Shown: in pieces, positions 10,589-22,318 of the stretch
Position numbering within the stretch: the stretch's first letter is position 1
Layout: each line of letters opens with the position of its first letter
Translations under genes and position numbers: made by a program
Notes under the pieces: generated by a model
Seen by the model: the letters and a program-made list of their open reading frames with translations, nothing else
Database searches by the model: none
Told to the model about the DNA's origin: nothing
Origin: Pyropia yezoensis
Taxonomy: Eukaryota; Rhodophyta; Bangiophyceae; Bangiales; Bangiaceae
Direction of reading: 5' to 3'
Length of the DNA: 64,000 bases
Assembly: GCA_009829735.1 (NCBI GenBank)
Contig: CM020619.1
Coordinates: 26,057,248 to 26,121,247, forward strand

Positions 10589-11165
10589 ATTCGGCCCGTC
10601 CTCGGGTCGAGTTGCATTCGGGATACCGAATGTAAGTGGGTCGTGTGACCGTTTACCAGTCGGGTGGGGCTTTGCGCCCCGTGGCGACAGACACCCCTTT
10701 TCGAGGTTGTCTGAGGGGGGTGCCCCCCTTTGTGTGGTACACACACGATCCGTTTTCCGGACCGCTAAACTCCCGATGCGGGTTCTGTTCCCGACCCCCC
10801 TTTCCGAGGGGTGGTGCAAGCGGATCCGCCACCAGGTGTCTGGTGGTAGGGGAGCCCCTCTCGTGTTACCGAGTGAATGGGGGCGGCCGCTCCCGCTTTT
10901 CGCGGGGGCGGTTTCGGGGTGAACCCCTCTTGGTTGCCCCGTACGGGGGTGTGGCCCCGGCCCGCCCAGGTGCCTGGGTGGAGCCCGTTCGTAGCCTCGT
11001 GGGGCGCGGGTCGACCCGCGCACCTGCGGCGCTTCTCGTGGCCGTTTGTGGTCATAAGCGCGGGCGCCCGCGCTTCCCTGGCTCGTCCGCGCGAGCGTTC
11101 CTCGTACCGGGTCGAGCCGGCCTCGGCTTTTCTGCAGGGGGCGCCCCTGCCACCCCGGTTGCACT

Positions 11166-13535
11166 ATGTCGGACCCCCAGGTACCCGGGGGCGAGGACGA
11201 CCTCCTGCCTGAAGAGGGGGAAGAGGTGATGGTGGACGACGTTCCCGTCTCCGCCACCGCCGCCGAGTGCTTCCTAGCGAGCTCGTCGGAGGACGAGGAC
11301 GACCGGGTGACCGTTCGTGTGGCCCCGGACGGCGCGCCGGGCGGGTTGTCGTCTGTGTGTAGCAGCACGACGGCTCCGTCGGGTGGCGGACAACCGCGTG
11401 CTGCGGTGGCTTCTACCGCTTCTCCTCCGGCGGCCCGGATGGCTTCTGTCGCCGGTACCGGCGTGGCTCTACCTCAAGACGGTGTCGCCGGCGTGGCGGA
11501 TGGTGGTGTTGGCACCCCGTCCAGTCCGGCGGGTCAAGACGGCGCGGGTGCCCGCCCGGTTGGTGTGTCCGCTGCGGCGGGTAGCGGGTCTACCCGTGCT
11601 GCCCCCGTGGTACCCACGTCGGGTCCGGGTGGCGGCGATGCTCTGCCCGCGGTGCCGCGGGCGTCTGGTGGTCAAGGTGGGTCTACACCGATGGCTGTGG
11701 ACTCCGGTAGTTACTCCGGGCGGGCGCCCGTCCTTCTTCTTCCTCCTCGGCCGCGTGCGACTCCGGCGCCGGCCCCTCTTCCGGTGGGGCATCCCCCGGC
11801 GCCCCCTATTTTTCCTGGTCTTGCCCGGGTTGCCCCGTTGGGTGGCGGCGTCGCCGTGGCGGCGGGTCAACCCGCCATGTCGATGTTCGACTTGGTGGCT
11901 CGGGTTCGAGGCCTGACTGTGCAAGAGTCAATGGAGTCCGATGGGCGGATGCGGGTGGACTTCCACCTGCCCCATCCCCGTGGAGAGTCCTCCCGGCGCG
12001 TCAAGGTGGACCCGAGTTGGGAGCGGGAGTTGGTGCGGCTGGTCAACCAGCCGAACGCGGTGCGAGTGGAACACCATTGGATCCTGAGTCAGCCGGACGA
12101 CCGGCATGCGCAGCTCTGGCGTACTCGGGTGGGACGGGGTGAGGTCTACCTCGACCCCAACTTCGGGGTATGCGACCTGATTGCTCCCGCGTTGCCGCGG
12201 GAGATTGACTACCCGGCTAGTGCTCGGGGGATTGCGGCGGCGGCGGAGCCGGTTGCGTTTGGGGAGACGGTGGGCAGTACCGGTCGGTATCCCGACTTTG
12301 ATTACTACCCGGGGGTATCCCCGTATCTGTCGTTGACGGCTCCCTACCCGCCTATGGCGGGGTTGAAGTCGGCGTCGAGCTGGCGACGTAACCATGGTGT
12401 CATGGCGGATGCGTTTCGCACGGATATAACGTGTGCGTTGCAGACCGGCAACGGTCGTGCGCCGGTATACACTCCCGTGCGCCCGCCGCTATGGCAGGAG
12501 GGGTGGGAACCCGCCCCTGCTTTCCGGTTTGACACCGGCTCCTGTCTCCGATACTTCGGGAGTGTGTTGGCCTCCCGGCCAGTCCACCCGTTGCAGGGTA
12601 CCTTCACCCTTGAGGTTACCCTCGGGCAGGCGTCCTCCTTCTTGCTGTCCGTCCGCCGGCAGGGGCGCCTGTTTCATCTTCCGACGGGTGTCCGTCGGCA
12701 CATCGCGCAGTTGGGCGTGGACCTGATAGCTGCCAAGACCGGGTTGGCCCGGGAGCTCGAGGCCCTGCTGGCTGTTCACGATGCCGTGAACTGGGTTGGG
12801 GTGTTGGCCCTTCCCCCGTACCGGGACCCGCAGGCTGGGGCTACCCCCTTGCCTCGTCACTCGTTGCGTATCCGGCGTACTCAGCCGGGTGAGCCTAGTT
12901 GCCATGGGTGGGCGTCCACCGAGGCCGTTCCTGACCTGGGTATTCCCATGGTTATCCATGACCCTCTTCAGGTCCTTGCCCCGTGGTTCGGTAACCCGAT
13001 ACCGGCGGCGGTTGGCCGTCGTCCCCGAGAGTGGGGCTCTGCGGGTGGGGAGCGTGAGGTGTCCCGTCGTCGGGCGGAGCCCCGCCGGGGTTACGGTTGA
13101 GCCCCTTCGGTAGGGTCCTACCGAGCCTCGTATCAGGTGCCACCGGCTCCGGTGGTAGCCGTGTCGGCTCCTTTGGCTCCTCTGGCTGCGCCAGTGTCCG
13201 CTCCCGCCCCTGTCATACAAGACGGGGGTCCCCGTCTCTGGTATGAGGGCGTTGACGCCCTTGTTGCCCGCGCAATGCGGGAGGGTCTCTCTGTTAGCTG
13301 GGGGGATATCCCCCCAGGTGCTGCGCTAGTTGGGTCAGCGCGTTGCTTCGGTGGCGTGCTGGACCGCCTCCAGAAAGCTCTGGAGGACGTGGAGGCTGGC
13401 CGCAGCACCCTCGTCCAGCTATGCACCGAGGTAACTCGGGTGATTGACCGTCGTGAGATTGCCGACCGGTGGAGCACGGAGGTATACGCGCTTACGCGTG
13501 AGTGGCCTTCCTCGGGCAGTGGGTCTACCCATTGA
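11166..13535 (+). pseudogene. Antisense accessory ORF (aORF, type A1), one premature TGA
   Basis: It has the same length (2370 nt) and is highly similar to the intact copy at 52165-54534. It starts at ATG (MSDPQVPGGEDDLL...) and is broken by TGA at 13098-13100, where the intact copy has GGA. Beyond that stop the frame remains open to 13535 (VGSYRASYQVPPAP...). It is encoded opposite to gag-pol, between pol and the 3' LTR. The first 240 residues are acidic, then Pro/Ala/Gly-rich; the conserved part follows. Function unknown. Confidence 0.8.
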
Positions 13536-14013
13536 GGAGTACTATTGGTTGTGAGGGAGAGGGCCCCGGTGACCCTTATGGTAGCCGGGTAGTAGTGAGT
13601 ATAAACTCATTCCCTTTGGGGGCATTGCTTGCCTCTGTTTGCGGCCCTGGGGAGTACCCCTTCTGGCTCAGTGGTGCCTTGCCTCCCGTCCAACTTCTTC
13701 CGGTTGGTTCCTGCTCGGGGAGGTCATCCTCCCTCACTTTGTGTCTTGGCTTGAGGAGGTCATCCTCCCGTGTAAGCCCCCTATTTACTTCGATATTATA
13801 GAAGTTAGCCTTTACCTTTAAGTTAACTTATTAAGGTTCAGGTTTTACTTAGTTACCTAAGCTTGACTCTACTTAGTTGCCTAAGCTTGGTTCGACTTAG
13901 AAACCTAAGTCTGATTTGACTTAGAAACCTAAGTCTGCCGTAACCATGTCACACCCTACTTAGTAGGTATAAGCCTCACCCCCCAACAGCCGAAGTCGGT
14001 GTCGGTTGGGTTG
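13536..14013. repeat. Convergent spacer with four 24-bp palindromic units
   Basis: Units of 15 bases (ACTTAGTTACCTAAG type; inverted arms CTTAG/CTAAG) start at 13847, 13871, 13895 and 13919, exactly 24 bases apart. They sit between the end of the antisense ORF and the end of pol, preceded by a TTAAGTTAACTTA palindrome. A role in 3'-end formation or transcript separation for the two converging genes is inferred from position only. Confidence 0.8.
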
Positions 14014-17000
14014 TTACAGTAGGCGTCGTCGCCTCATGTAAGGCATGAGGAGTTGGCGGGGTATATTCGCCGCCTGTTCCCAGGTGGGTGAGTCGTATCC
14101 GACCCACATAACTTTCACGTACCAGGGTCCTGGTAGGTTCGGGTCGGTGTGTCCGACCACGCTCTCTACTTGGTATGGAATCCCATCCGGTCCCACCGGG
14201 TCATCTGACCGGTGGGTTGTAAGAGCTTCATGTAGCAACCCAGCCGGTACCGGCTGAGGCTGTTCCGGCTTCGGAGCAGGTGTGACATCATTCACACTGA
14301 TGCGTTGGATCTCCGTATCGGAGTGTAAGATAACAGAGTGGTCATCTCTGTGGAGAATCTGGTACGGTCCCTTGACCGGTTGCATGAGCTTGTTCCCCCG
14401 GAACTTCTGGTGTCTGATATAGACCCAGTCACCTGTTACCAGGGTTGAGTTGCGCACCCGTAACCGGGCGTCGAAGTTCTTCTTATATCGAAGTTGTGTT
14501 CTGTCAAGGGCACCCTTGAGCTTAGGAATCATCCACGATAGCTTGGCCAACCAAGCTAGGTGGATGCGTTCGGCCGGTCGGCCTTTCGGTGTATCATACC
14601 GAGTGCACCTGCCTGGTGGCAGCGTCAGACTACCGACGCCTAGTGGCATGACCCACTCCAGCGGAGCGATGTTTGTGCTCCGATGTGACCTGGCATTGTA
14701 TGCCAGGGCGAGTACGGACAGAAGCCTGTCCCAAGTGTTCGTGTGCTCGGCCACGTAGCACTGTAGCATCTTGACGATGGTGCGATTGAACCGCTCCACC
14801 TGCCCGTTGGTTTGCGGGTGGTAGTCGGATGCCCGACGTGGTTCGATACCGAACATGCCCAGGACCTTAGTGCAGAATGCTGACGTAAGGTTCGCTCCGT
14901 TGTCGGAGAGGAGTTGCTTCATGACACCGTATGCACTGATCCAGTGGTCAACCACTGCGTTCATGATGGTGTATGCCGTATCATTCGGGATGGCTGCCGC
15001 TCGTGACAGCTTAGTGAACCGGTCAGACATGACCAGGATGTACCTGTTCCCTTCTTCCGTTACCGGAAGTGGCCCGAGTATGTCGATAGCGACCTGCTCG
15101 TTGGGCCCATCAGGTGGGAATAGCTTCATGGCAGACGCCTGCTTATGCAGACTCATGCGGTTACGTGCACAGGGGTGGCATCCCCTTACGTGGTCGACCA
15201 CGTCGACGGCCATTGCTGGCCAGTAGAAGAACCTTCGCATTGCTGCGAACATACGTGAACCCCCCGGGTGTCCGGCTGTGGGGTTCTCGTGTTCTCGTTC
15301 AATGACGGCTTGCCGTAAGGACACGGGAACCACGACTTGATGTCGTCCATCGGCGGGTGCCCGCCGGTATATGAGTCCGTCTTCGTTCTCGGAGAAGGTG
15401 CCGGCCGTACCGGCCAGGAGGTTAGCCTGATGACGTCTACAGTCGTCGTCATTGGCTTGTGCCTCGCGGAAGTTTGCGAGGGTTAGTGGGCATGCTCGGT
15501 GTGCCATGGTATGGTCAACCATACCTTGGGTAGCGTTACCCACCATGCAGACCGGTACCACCGGGATGTCCTCGTCCACGGGGCGGGTATCCCCGCTCGG
15601 GGTGTCGAGTCGAGACAATGCGTCTCCGAGATGGTGGGTTGACCGAGCCTTATACACGGTACGGTAGTCGTGCTCGGCCATTTTTAGCCTCCATCGGGCT
15701 AGCCTCCCATGGCTATCGGAATCCTTGTCACCAAGGTTGAGGAGCCATCGTAGGGGTTCGTGGTCGGACCTCACGATGAACCTGGAGCCCTCCAGGTATG
15801 GACGGAGCAGTTGCACTGCCCATATAACTCCGAGGCATTCACGCTCGGTGGCACTATAGTTACGCTCAGCCGGGTTGAGTGTCCGGCTGAAGTATCCTAC
15901 CGGACGTAGGTCCGGGATAACGTTATCGGTACCGATCAACGTCTCCCCCTGTAGCAGGATGCATCCCACTTGGGTGTCGCACGCATCGACATCGATGACG
16001 AAGGTACCCCGTCGGTGCGGTAACGCAAGGACGGGTGGGGATAGTAGGGCTCGCTTCAGCGACTCGAATGCCTCCTCTTCGCTAGGCGAAGGGGGTTGGA
16101 GTACCTTGGGCAGGGTACTGCTCGTAAGAACCGTTAACGGTTTAGCTATCCGAGCGAAGTCCTTGACGAACCGTCGGTATACATTGCACATTCCCAGGAA
16201 GCTCTTGAGCTGTGTCTGGGTGTTAGGGAACCGGGCATCCCGGAGTGCCCGGGTATTGGCTTCGAGTACCCCTAGTTTACCAGGGGTTATCTGGTGGCCC
16301 AGATACTCGACCGTCTGTTGGAAGAAGGCGCACTTCTTCAGACGCAGGGTTACCCCGGCGTTCCGCAAGAGGGTGAGTACCTCGTCCACATGTTGCACAT
16401 GGTCATCCATGTTACGCGAGAAGACGATAACGTCATCGAGGTACACTAGGCAGTTACGCCACTTCACCCCCGACAGTATAATGTCGATAGCCCGCTGGAA
16501 TGTAGCGGGGGCATTGGACAATCCGAAGGGCATCCTTAGGAACTCGTACACTCCACTGTGACAGACGAATGCCGTCTTGGGGATATCCTCGTCCGCCACC
16601 GGGATCTGCCAGTATCCGGCATTGCAGTCGATGGTGGTAAACACTGTGGCCTCCCCCAGCGAGTCCATGCATTCATCCATCCTTGGTAAAGGGTATGAGT
16701 CCTTCTTGGTAACCAAGTTGAGGCGTCGATAATCGATGCAAAACCGAGGGGTTTGATCCTTCTTGGGTACAATAGCGACTGGGGCACCCCACTCCGACAT
16801 CGATGGTCGGATCACCTTAGCTTTACTCATCCTCTTCACTTCTCCATCAACGATCTCTCGTTACATAGGTCCCGCTCGGTGCGGTTGTGACCGGGCGGGG
16901 CGTGCGCCTGGTACCAGGTCAATACGATGTTGGGTTGCCCCAATGGTACCCAGGGCTCCGCCGGTCCACATGACGTCATGCTTTCTTAACATCCGTCGTA

Positions 17001-18180
17001 TCCCTTCGGCTACGGAAGGGGGAAGGTGGTCGAGGTCAGCCTCGGCCAGTGCCTTCAATGCTTCTTGGTCCTTCGGCGGAATATCCGCCGGTAATGATGG
17101 TCGACTAGGCTTCCCGTCATCGGGTTGCTGTCGCTCGGTGGTCTCGGCGACCGCCAGCACCTCAAGTGGTTCCACTTGACCTTCCTTGTCAGGGGTAAGG
17201 ATATCTCCTTCGTAGAGCTCGGCAATCCCGAGGATAGTTCCCTTCGGGAGGGTGACTGCCTTACGGCGATAGTTCGCCATCACTAGGAGGGACGACCCTC
17301 CTGATGGGAGGTCTATGAGACCGTTGGCCATGGTCAACCCATGGCGCTTGTACGTCCGCAAGTTGGACTTGACTCTGCAGATGCCTGCGAGGTCACAGTT
17401 AACCGGGAGGACTGTCTCCGACAACGGCTCAAAGCGAGTTCGCTTGGCCAACCGAAGTGTCTTCGGCTCGACACTTGCGTACACCTCAGCCACGTTAACG
17501 TGGCTCTCTTGTAGCGTCAGGTCCCTGACGATAGCCGTGTGTCCTCGCTTCGTCCCGTCGGCTTCTTGAAGCTCGACGGTCCTCCGGCCTGGCCGGATTG
17601 CGTCAACGTGAACGTTGATGAAGGTGCACCCCAGTATGCAGGGCACCGATAGGGTCTCACACACCAGGAAGTCGACTTCCGTGGTGAGTTCCCCGATGGT
17701 CACCCGCAGCGACATCGCTGCGGTCGTACGAATGAGGCGACCATTCGCGTCCTTGATGGTGGGTCCCCGAGTCACTCTGACTCGCGGAAGCCACTTGTCC
17801 GGGAGGGTATCCTTCCGGATAAGGTTGGGTCCAGCCCCTGTATCCAGTACAGGGTAGTACGATCGTGTCGACGGGGGGTCAACCCCCAGTGTGGCTGATA
17901 CCTTGAAGTTCTCCAAGGTAAACAGCACGTGGCCTACACCGATATCCGGTGTAGCTCGGGCATCCTGAACAGGACCCTTGTCTGGTTCCATGTGACGGGG
18001 CTTCCCGTCCTCTCCTCCCAACCTTGGTGGTTGGTCATCAATCCCCTGACGCCGTGTCGTCGGGGCCGGAAGGTGTACCCGGGGGTTGATGCGGCGTCGG
18101 CTCAACCGCGCTCTCCGTGGGGCTTTCCCCGCGGTACTCCGGGGTGGCTTGCTTGGGTTACCCCAGCGCCCCCCGGTCAT
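14014..18180 (-). pseudogene. Pol polyprotein of family A copy I (one nonsense codon)
   Basis: It follows gag in the -1 frame and would be made as a Gag-Pol fusion. In order: aspartic protease with LDTGAGP (about 17847-17827); reverse transcriptase with FCIDYRRLN and YLDD (16443-16432); RNase H with VIDVDACDTQVGC and DHEPLRWL; integrase with a zinc-binding module (C-H-P-C around 15180), catalytic Asp in DILGP, Asp in SDNGAN and Glu in HPQTNGQVERF; and a C-terminal chromodomain (WYVKVMWVGYDSPTWEQAANIP). Length is 1388 codons. A TAA at 16861-16863, where sister copies have CAA, cuts the protein just upstream of the RT. All other catalytic residues remain. Confidence 0.9.
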
Positions 18181-18188
18181 CCTTCCTC

Positions 18189-20351
18189 TTACTCGTTTCC
18201 CGCCCTTGGTAGGGTGCTGTCCGCCGGGACATCCGGCTGCGGAGGTGCCTCCTCGACGGCCAGTACTCCACCTCGGGCTGGCTGCCTACCCGGTGCGGGT
18301 CCGGGTGCTCGGGCGGGATACCCCCCGGTGGATGCCTTGCGGTGCGCCGCTGCCCGCCGAGACTCCTCGGGGATGAGTGGGCAGGAAGACACCCAGTGCT
18401 GGGGATCCCCACACAACATGCATCCGGACGTGCCGGTCCCTCCTTGAGTTCGCATCGGGGTAGCCCCGTAGCTGCGGTTGCCTCCATCGGGCGCCCGAGT
18501 GCCTGCTCCCTGGTAGGCCTTGGGTCCTTGGGTCAGCCGGAACATGGACTCCCCCAACCGGTTGGGTCGACCTGCAATCTGCGGAGGTGCCTCCGTACGT
18601 ACTGCCCATGTAGGCAGGGGCTGGTGGGGGTTACCCGTAACCGGGGCATACCCCGTCGTCCGCACATACGGGACGCGCCGTCCCGCTCCCTCGTTGACCT
18701 GGAACTGGGTCCCAGCCGGGGCGATGTACGCTACCGTACCGTGCTCATCAATCACCGGCGTCGCTGGTAGCAACAGGTGGCCCTGTTGGTCAACTAGAGG
18801 TTCATCCTCGCCCGTAGGGGTATGTTCGGTCGCCACCAGTACTGGTGCGGCCTTACGTTCCACCTTCTCTTGCCTCGGTACCGGGGTAAGACTGGGCTTG
18901 CCTCCCTCACCCTTGGGCTTCGGGGCCAAGGCACACTCCGGGTGTAGAACCCGGTAGGCGTCCCCTAGGGACTTGCACATATGCATCAGTCGACTGAAGT
19001 TCGTCCGGGCCGTATTGGCTCCCCGAGCGGATATCCGCACGTAGTTGGGTACTCCTGCGAACAGGATGGCCCGTAGCTCCCCTTCTCCGAGGAGCTTCCC
19101 CAGCTCGTAGTCGAGCTCTTGGATCCGGCGTCCAAACATCTCTTCATCCTCCCAGCTCTGGGCGGTGGCAGTGCGAAGGGCCCGGTAGTGGTCCTCGCAC
19201 TTGTCCTCACTGAGGTAACTGCTCAGCAGCTCCTTGAGGATCCCACGGTAATCCATGGGGGTGGCCGCGACCCTCATTCCCGGCATCGGGGATGCCTGGT
19301 GAAGGATGCCTCGCACCCGTTCATCAACAAAGAACGGGAGGATCTCCAGGGCCAGCCCCTCGTTGACGAGCGCCTTGTCTGCGGCTGCCTTGAAGCTAGT
19401 CAAGAAGCCGATGACTGCCAACGGGCGTCCGTTGGGGCCCCCGAACATAGGGACTCCCTTCATAAGGGTCTGCATAGAGCGGATCGCTCGGTGCGACGTA
19501 TTACGCATCGATTCCGATACGGTGGTAGATCGGTCTTCCAAACGATAACGTTCGGGAGTCAGTACCGACCTGAAGACTTTCGTGACGATCTCCGTGTCAG
19601 CGTCCTGGATATCCAGTCGCTTAGCCAGTTGATGAGCAAACTCATCGGACTCCATCCGCTTCAGTAGGCTCGCAGTTACCTGCGCGGTCATAGCTTCCAC
19701 CACTGACGGTGGTACTTCAGGCGTCGGCGCCTCGGGAGCCCGAGCTGCCTGGCCTCCTTCGTCGTGGGGATACTGTGAGAGGGTACCCCCTCCTCCAATA
19801 ACCGACTCTCCACCGGCGTAAGTATCCGCCGGGTCGTGTCCGCGGAGTCCGCTTCGGGTGCTCCGAGCGTATCGCTCCGTGTGACTCCGTTCCAACTCTG
19901 CCGACGAGTCGGATCCATACCCCATGGTGTCCGGGGGTTGTCCAGGAGTAGCAACACCAGGGTTGACCCTGGTGGACTCCGAAAGTAGTCCGGCCGGTTC
20001 GAACCGTACTGGTGTGGGAGGAACACGACGGGGTCCCGTCGTGTGGCGTGTTGACATCAACACTGCCATCGCGTCCTCCGTCCGCTCCTGGCGAGCGTCG
20101 AGTCCGGAAAACCGGGCCTCGATACGGGCCAATGATGCCATCAGGGAATCCCCTGGTGAAGGAGGCGGTGGAGTGAGGTCGGTCGACGACAGTTGAGGCG
20201 GGCCCCCGCCTCCTGCCGTCCGAGCCGTGCCAAACGTCGATCCGGCACCGGAAAGCATTGGCGTCTCAATGTTGTCGATCGGGTTCCCGATCTCGGTTCC
20301 CGTAGTCACCTCCGGGGTCGGCGTCGACGCCGATCGGTCATCTTGAACGTT
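18189..20351 (-). CDS. Gag of family A copy I (start missing in the gap)
   Basis: Gag forms the virus-like particle and binds genomic RNA. The frame is open from the gap edge to TAA at 18189-18191; compared with the complete copy at 59151-61334 only about seven N-terminal codons are missing. The N-terminal half is Pro/Ser/Thr-rich. The middle holds the capsid-like region (VSESMRNTSHRAIRSMQTLM... and MFGRRIQELDYELG). Near the C-terminus is a CCHC zinc knuckle, C-x2-C-x4-H-x4-C (CMLCGDPQHWVSSC, about 18426-18385), expected to bind RNA. Pol follows in the -1 frame. Confidence 0.85.
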   Translation of the reverse strand, partial: NVQDDRSASTPTPEVTTGTEIGNPIDNIETPMLSGAGSTFGTARTAGGGGPPQLSSTDLTPPPPSPGDSLMASLARIEARFSGLDARQERTEDAMAVLMSTRHTTGPRRVPPTPVRFEPAGLLSESTRVNPGVATPGQPPDTMGYGSDSSAELERSHTERYARSTRSGLRGHDPADTYAGGESVIGGGGTLSQYPHDEGGQAARAPEAPTPEVPPSVVEAMTAQVTASLLKRMESDEFAHQLAKRLDIQDADTEIVTKVFRSVLTPERYRLEDRSTTVSESMRNTSHRAIRSMQTLMKGVPMFGGPNGRPLAVIGFLTSFKAAADKALVNEGLALEILPFFVDERVRGILHQASPMPGMRVAATPMDYRGILKELLSSYLSEDKCEDHYRALRTATAQSWEDEEMFGRRIQELDYELGKLLGEGELRAILFAGVPNYVRISARGANTARTNFSRLMHMCKSLGDAYRVLHPECALAPKPKGEGGKPSLTPVPRQEKVERKAAPVLVATEHTPTGEDEPLVDQQGHLLLPATPVIDEHGTVAYIAPAGTQFQVNEGAGRRVPYVRTTGYAPVTGNPHQPLPTWAVRTEAPPQIAGRPNRLGESMFRLTQGPKAYQGAGTRAPDGGNRSYGATPMRTQGGTGTSGCMLCGDPQHWVSSCPLIPEESRRAAAHRKASTGGYPARAPGPAPGRQPARGGVLAVEEAPPQPDVPADSTLPRAGNE
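18195..18201 (-). promoter_or_regulatory. Predicted -1 ribosomal frameshift heptamer GGGAAAC (copy I)
   Basis: In the gag frame the codons read GCG GGA AAC GAG TAA, so the heptamer G-GGA-AAC fits the X-XXY-YYZ rule and ends one codon before the gag stop. A -1 slip leads into the open pol frame (CGA GTA AGA GGA AGG ATG ACC). A CCGGGG...CCCCGG inverted repeat starts about 18 bases downstream. The same heptamer is a known retroviral slippery site. Confidence 0.75.
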
Positions 20352-20851
20352 NNNNNNNNNNNNNNNNNNNNNNNNNNNNNNNNNNNNNNNNNNNNNNNNN
20401 NNNNNNNNNNNNNNNNNNNNNNNNNNNNNNNNNNNNNNNNNNNNNNNNNNNNNNNNNNNNNNNNNNNNNNNNNNNNNNNNNNNNNNNNNNNNNNNNNNNN
20501 NNNNNNNNNNNNNNNNNNNNNNNNNNNNNNNNNNNNNNNNNNNNNNNNNNNNNNNNNNNNNNNNNNNNNNNNNNNNNNNNNNNNNNNNNNNNNNNNNNNN
20601 NNNNNNNNNNNNNNNNNNNNNNNNNNNNNNNNNNNNNNNNNNNNNNNNNNNNNNNNNNNNNNNNNNNNNNNNNNNNNNNNNNNNNNNNNNNNNNNNNNNN
20701 NNNNNNNNNNNNNNNNNNNNNNNNNNNNNNNNNNNNNNNNNNNNNNNNNNNNNNNNNNNNNNNNNNNNNNNNNNNNNNNNNNNNNNNNNNNNNNNNNNNN
20801 NNNNNNNNNNNNNNNNNNNNNNNNNNNNNNNNNNNNNNNNNNNNNNNNNNN
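20352..20851. other. Assembly gap, 500 N
   Basis: Exactly 500 N, a placeholder length. Left of it gag of copy I is cut near its start codon; right of it another gag is entered in the middle. The gap therefore joins two different elements, and an apparent 1299-codon frame across it is not a gene. Confidence 0.95.
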
Positions 20852-22113
20852 CGAGCTCTTGAATCCGTCGTCCGAACATCTCCTCATCCTCCCAGCTCTG
20901 GGCGGTGGCAGTGCGAAGGGCCCGATAGTGGTCCTCGCACTTGTCCTTACTGAGGTAACTGCTCAGCAGCTCCTTGAGAATCCCACGGTAATCCATGGGG
21001 GTAACCGCAACCCTCATTCCCGGCATCGGGGATGCCTGGCGAAGGATGCCTCGCACCCGTTCATCAACAAAGAACGGGAGGATCTCCAGTGCCAGCCCCT
21101 CGTTAACGAGCGCCTTGTCCGCGGCTGCCTTGAAGCTAGTCAAGAAGCCAATGACTGCCAACGGGCGTCCGTTCGGCCCCCCGCACATAGGGACTCCCTT
21201 CATAAGGGTCTGCATAGAGCGGATCGCCCGATGCGACGTATTACGCATCGATTCCGATACGGTGGTAGAGCGGTCCTCCAAACGATAACGTTCCGGAGTA
21301 AGAACCGACCGGAAGACCTCGTTGACGATCTCCGTGTCAGCGTCCTGGATATCCAGTCGCTTAGCCAGTTGATGAGCAAACTCATCGGACTCCATCCGCT
21401 TCAGTAGGCTCGCAGTTACCTGCGCGGTCATAGCTTCCACCACTGAAGACGGTACTTCAGGCGTCGGCACCTCGGGAACCCGAGTTGCCTGGCCTCCTTC
21501 GTCGTGGGGGTACTGCGAGAGGGTACCCCCTCCCCCAATAACCGACTCTCCACCGGCGTAAGTATCCGCCGGGTCGTCTCCGCGGAGTCCGCTTCGGGTG
21601 CTCCGAGCGTATCGCTCCGTGTGACTCCGTTCAAACTCTGCCGACGAGTCGGATCCATACCCCGTTGTGTCCGGGGGTTGTCTAGGAGTAGAAACACCGG
21701 AGTTAACCCTGGAGGACTCCGAAAGTAGTCCGGCTGGTTCAAACCGTACCGGTGTGGGAGGAACACGACGGGGTCCCGTCGTGTGGCGTGTTGACATCAA
21801 CACTGCCATTGCGTCCTCCGTCCGACCTTGACGAGCGTCGAGCCCGGAAAACCGGGCCTCGATGCGGGCCAATGATGCCATCAGGAAATCCCCTGGTGAA
21901 GGAGGCGGCGGCGTGAGGTCGGTCGACGACAGTTGAGGCGGGCCCCCGCCTCCTGCCGTCCGAGCCGTGCCAAACGTCGATCCGGCACCGGAAAGCATTG
22001 GCGTCTCAATGTTGTCGATCGGGTTCCCGATCCCGGTTCCCGTAGTCACCTCCGGACTCGGCGTCGACGCCCGATCCGTCATCTTCAACGTTCCCCGTCT
22101 CTTGGGTAGACAT
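20852..22113 (-). pseudogene. Gag N-terminal half, family A copy after the gap
   Basis: ATG at 22113 (MSTQETGNV). The frame is broken by an extra C near 22070-22072 relative to the matching region 60076-61334, then runs open to the gap edge. It is almost identical to that region, differing at scattered single bases. It encodes the low-complexity N-terminus and part of the capsid-like domain. Confidence 0.8.
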
Positions 22114-22318
22114 AGTCACAATCAGTCAACCGATGTAACAATCACCACGAATAAGAGAGCGAGGGAGTAGATCGGGGAGAGTAACAGTAGATCACAGTCA
22201 GAGGTAAAAACTCAACACGATCGATCAGGTCGCAACACCACGAGTACAAGAAAAGGACCGGATCCCTATCCGTGTGCCAGGGCCGAAGACAGCGTCACCA
22301 CCAGGGTGACGGAAACCC

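Larger units (their letters stand above)
10212..20351 (-). mobile_element. Family A Ty3/gypsy chromovirus, copy I (right end lost in the gap)
   Basis: Read right to left this copy has gag (20351-18189), pol (18180-14014), an antisense ORF on + (11166-13535), a polypurine tract and the 3' LTR (10212-10574). The 5' LTR and leader should lie in the adjoining N gap. The sequence left of 10212 is GTTCT and the partner target duplication is not available. One nonsense mutation is visible in pol and one in the antisense ORF; gag is open. Confidence 0.85.

Noticed and set aside
15875-16561. 228-codon plus-strand frame opposite to family A pol
   Set aside because: It recurs in copy II (26393-27079) only because pol is conserved; it is the antisense shadow of RT and lacks the features of the aORF, which has its own segment with no gene on the other strand.
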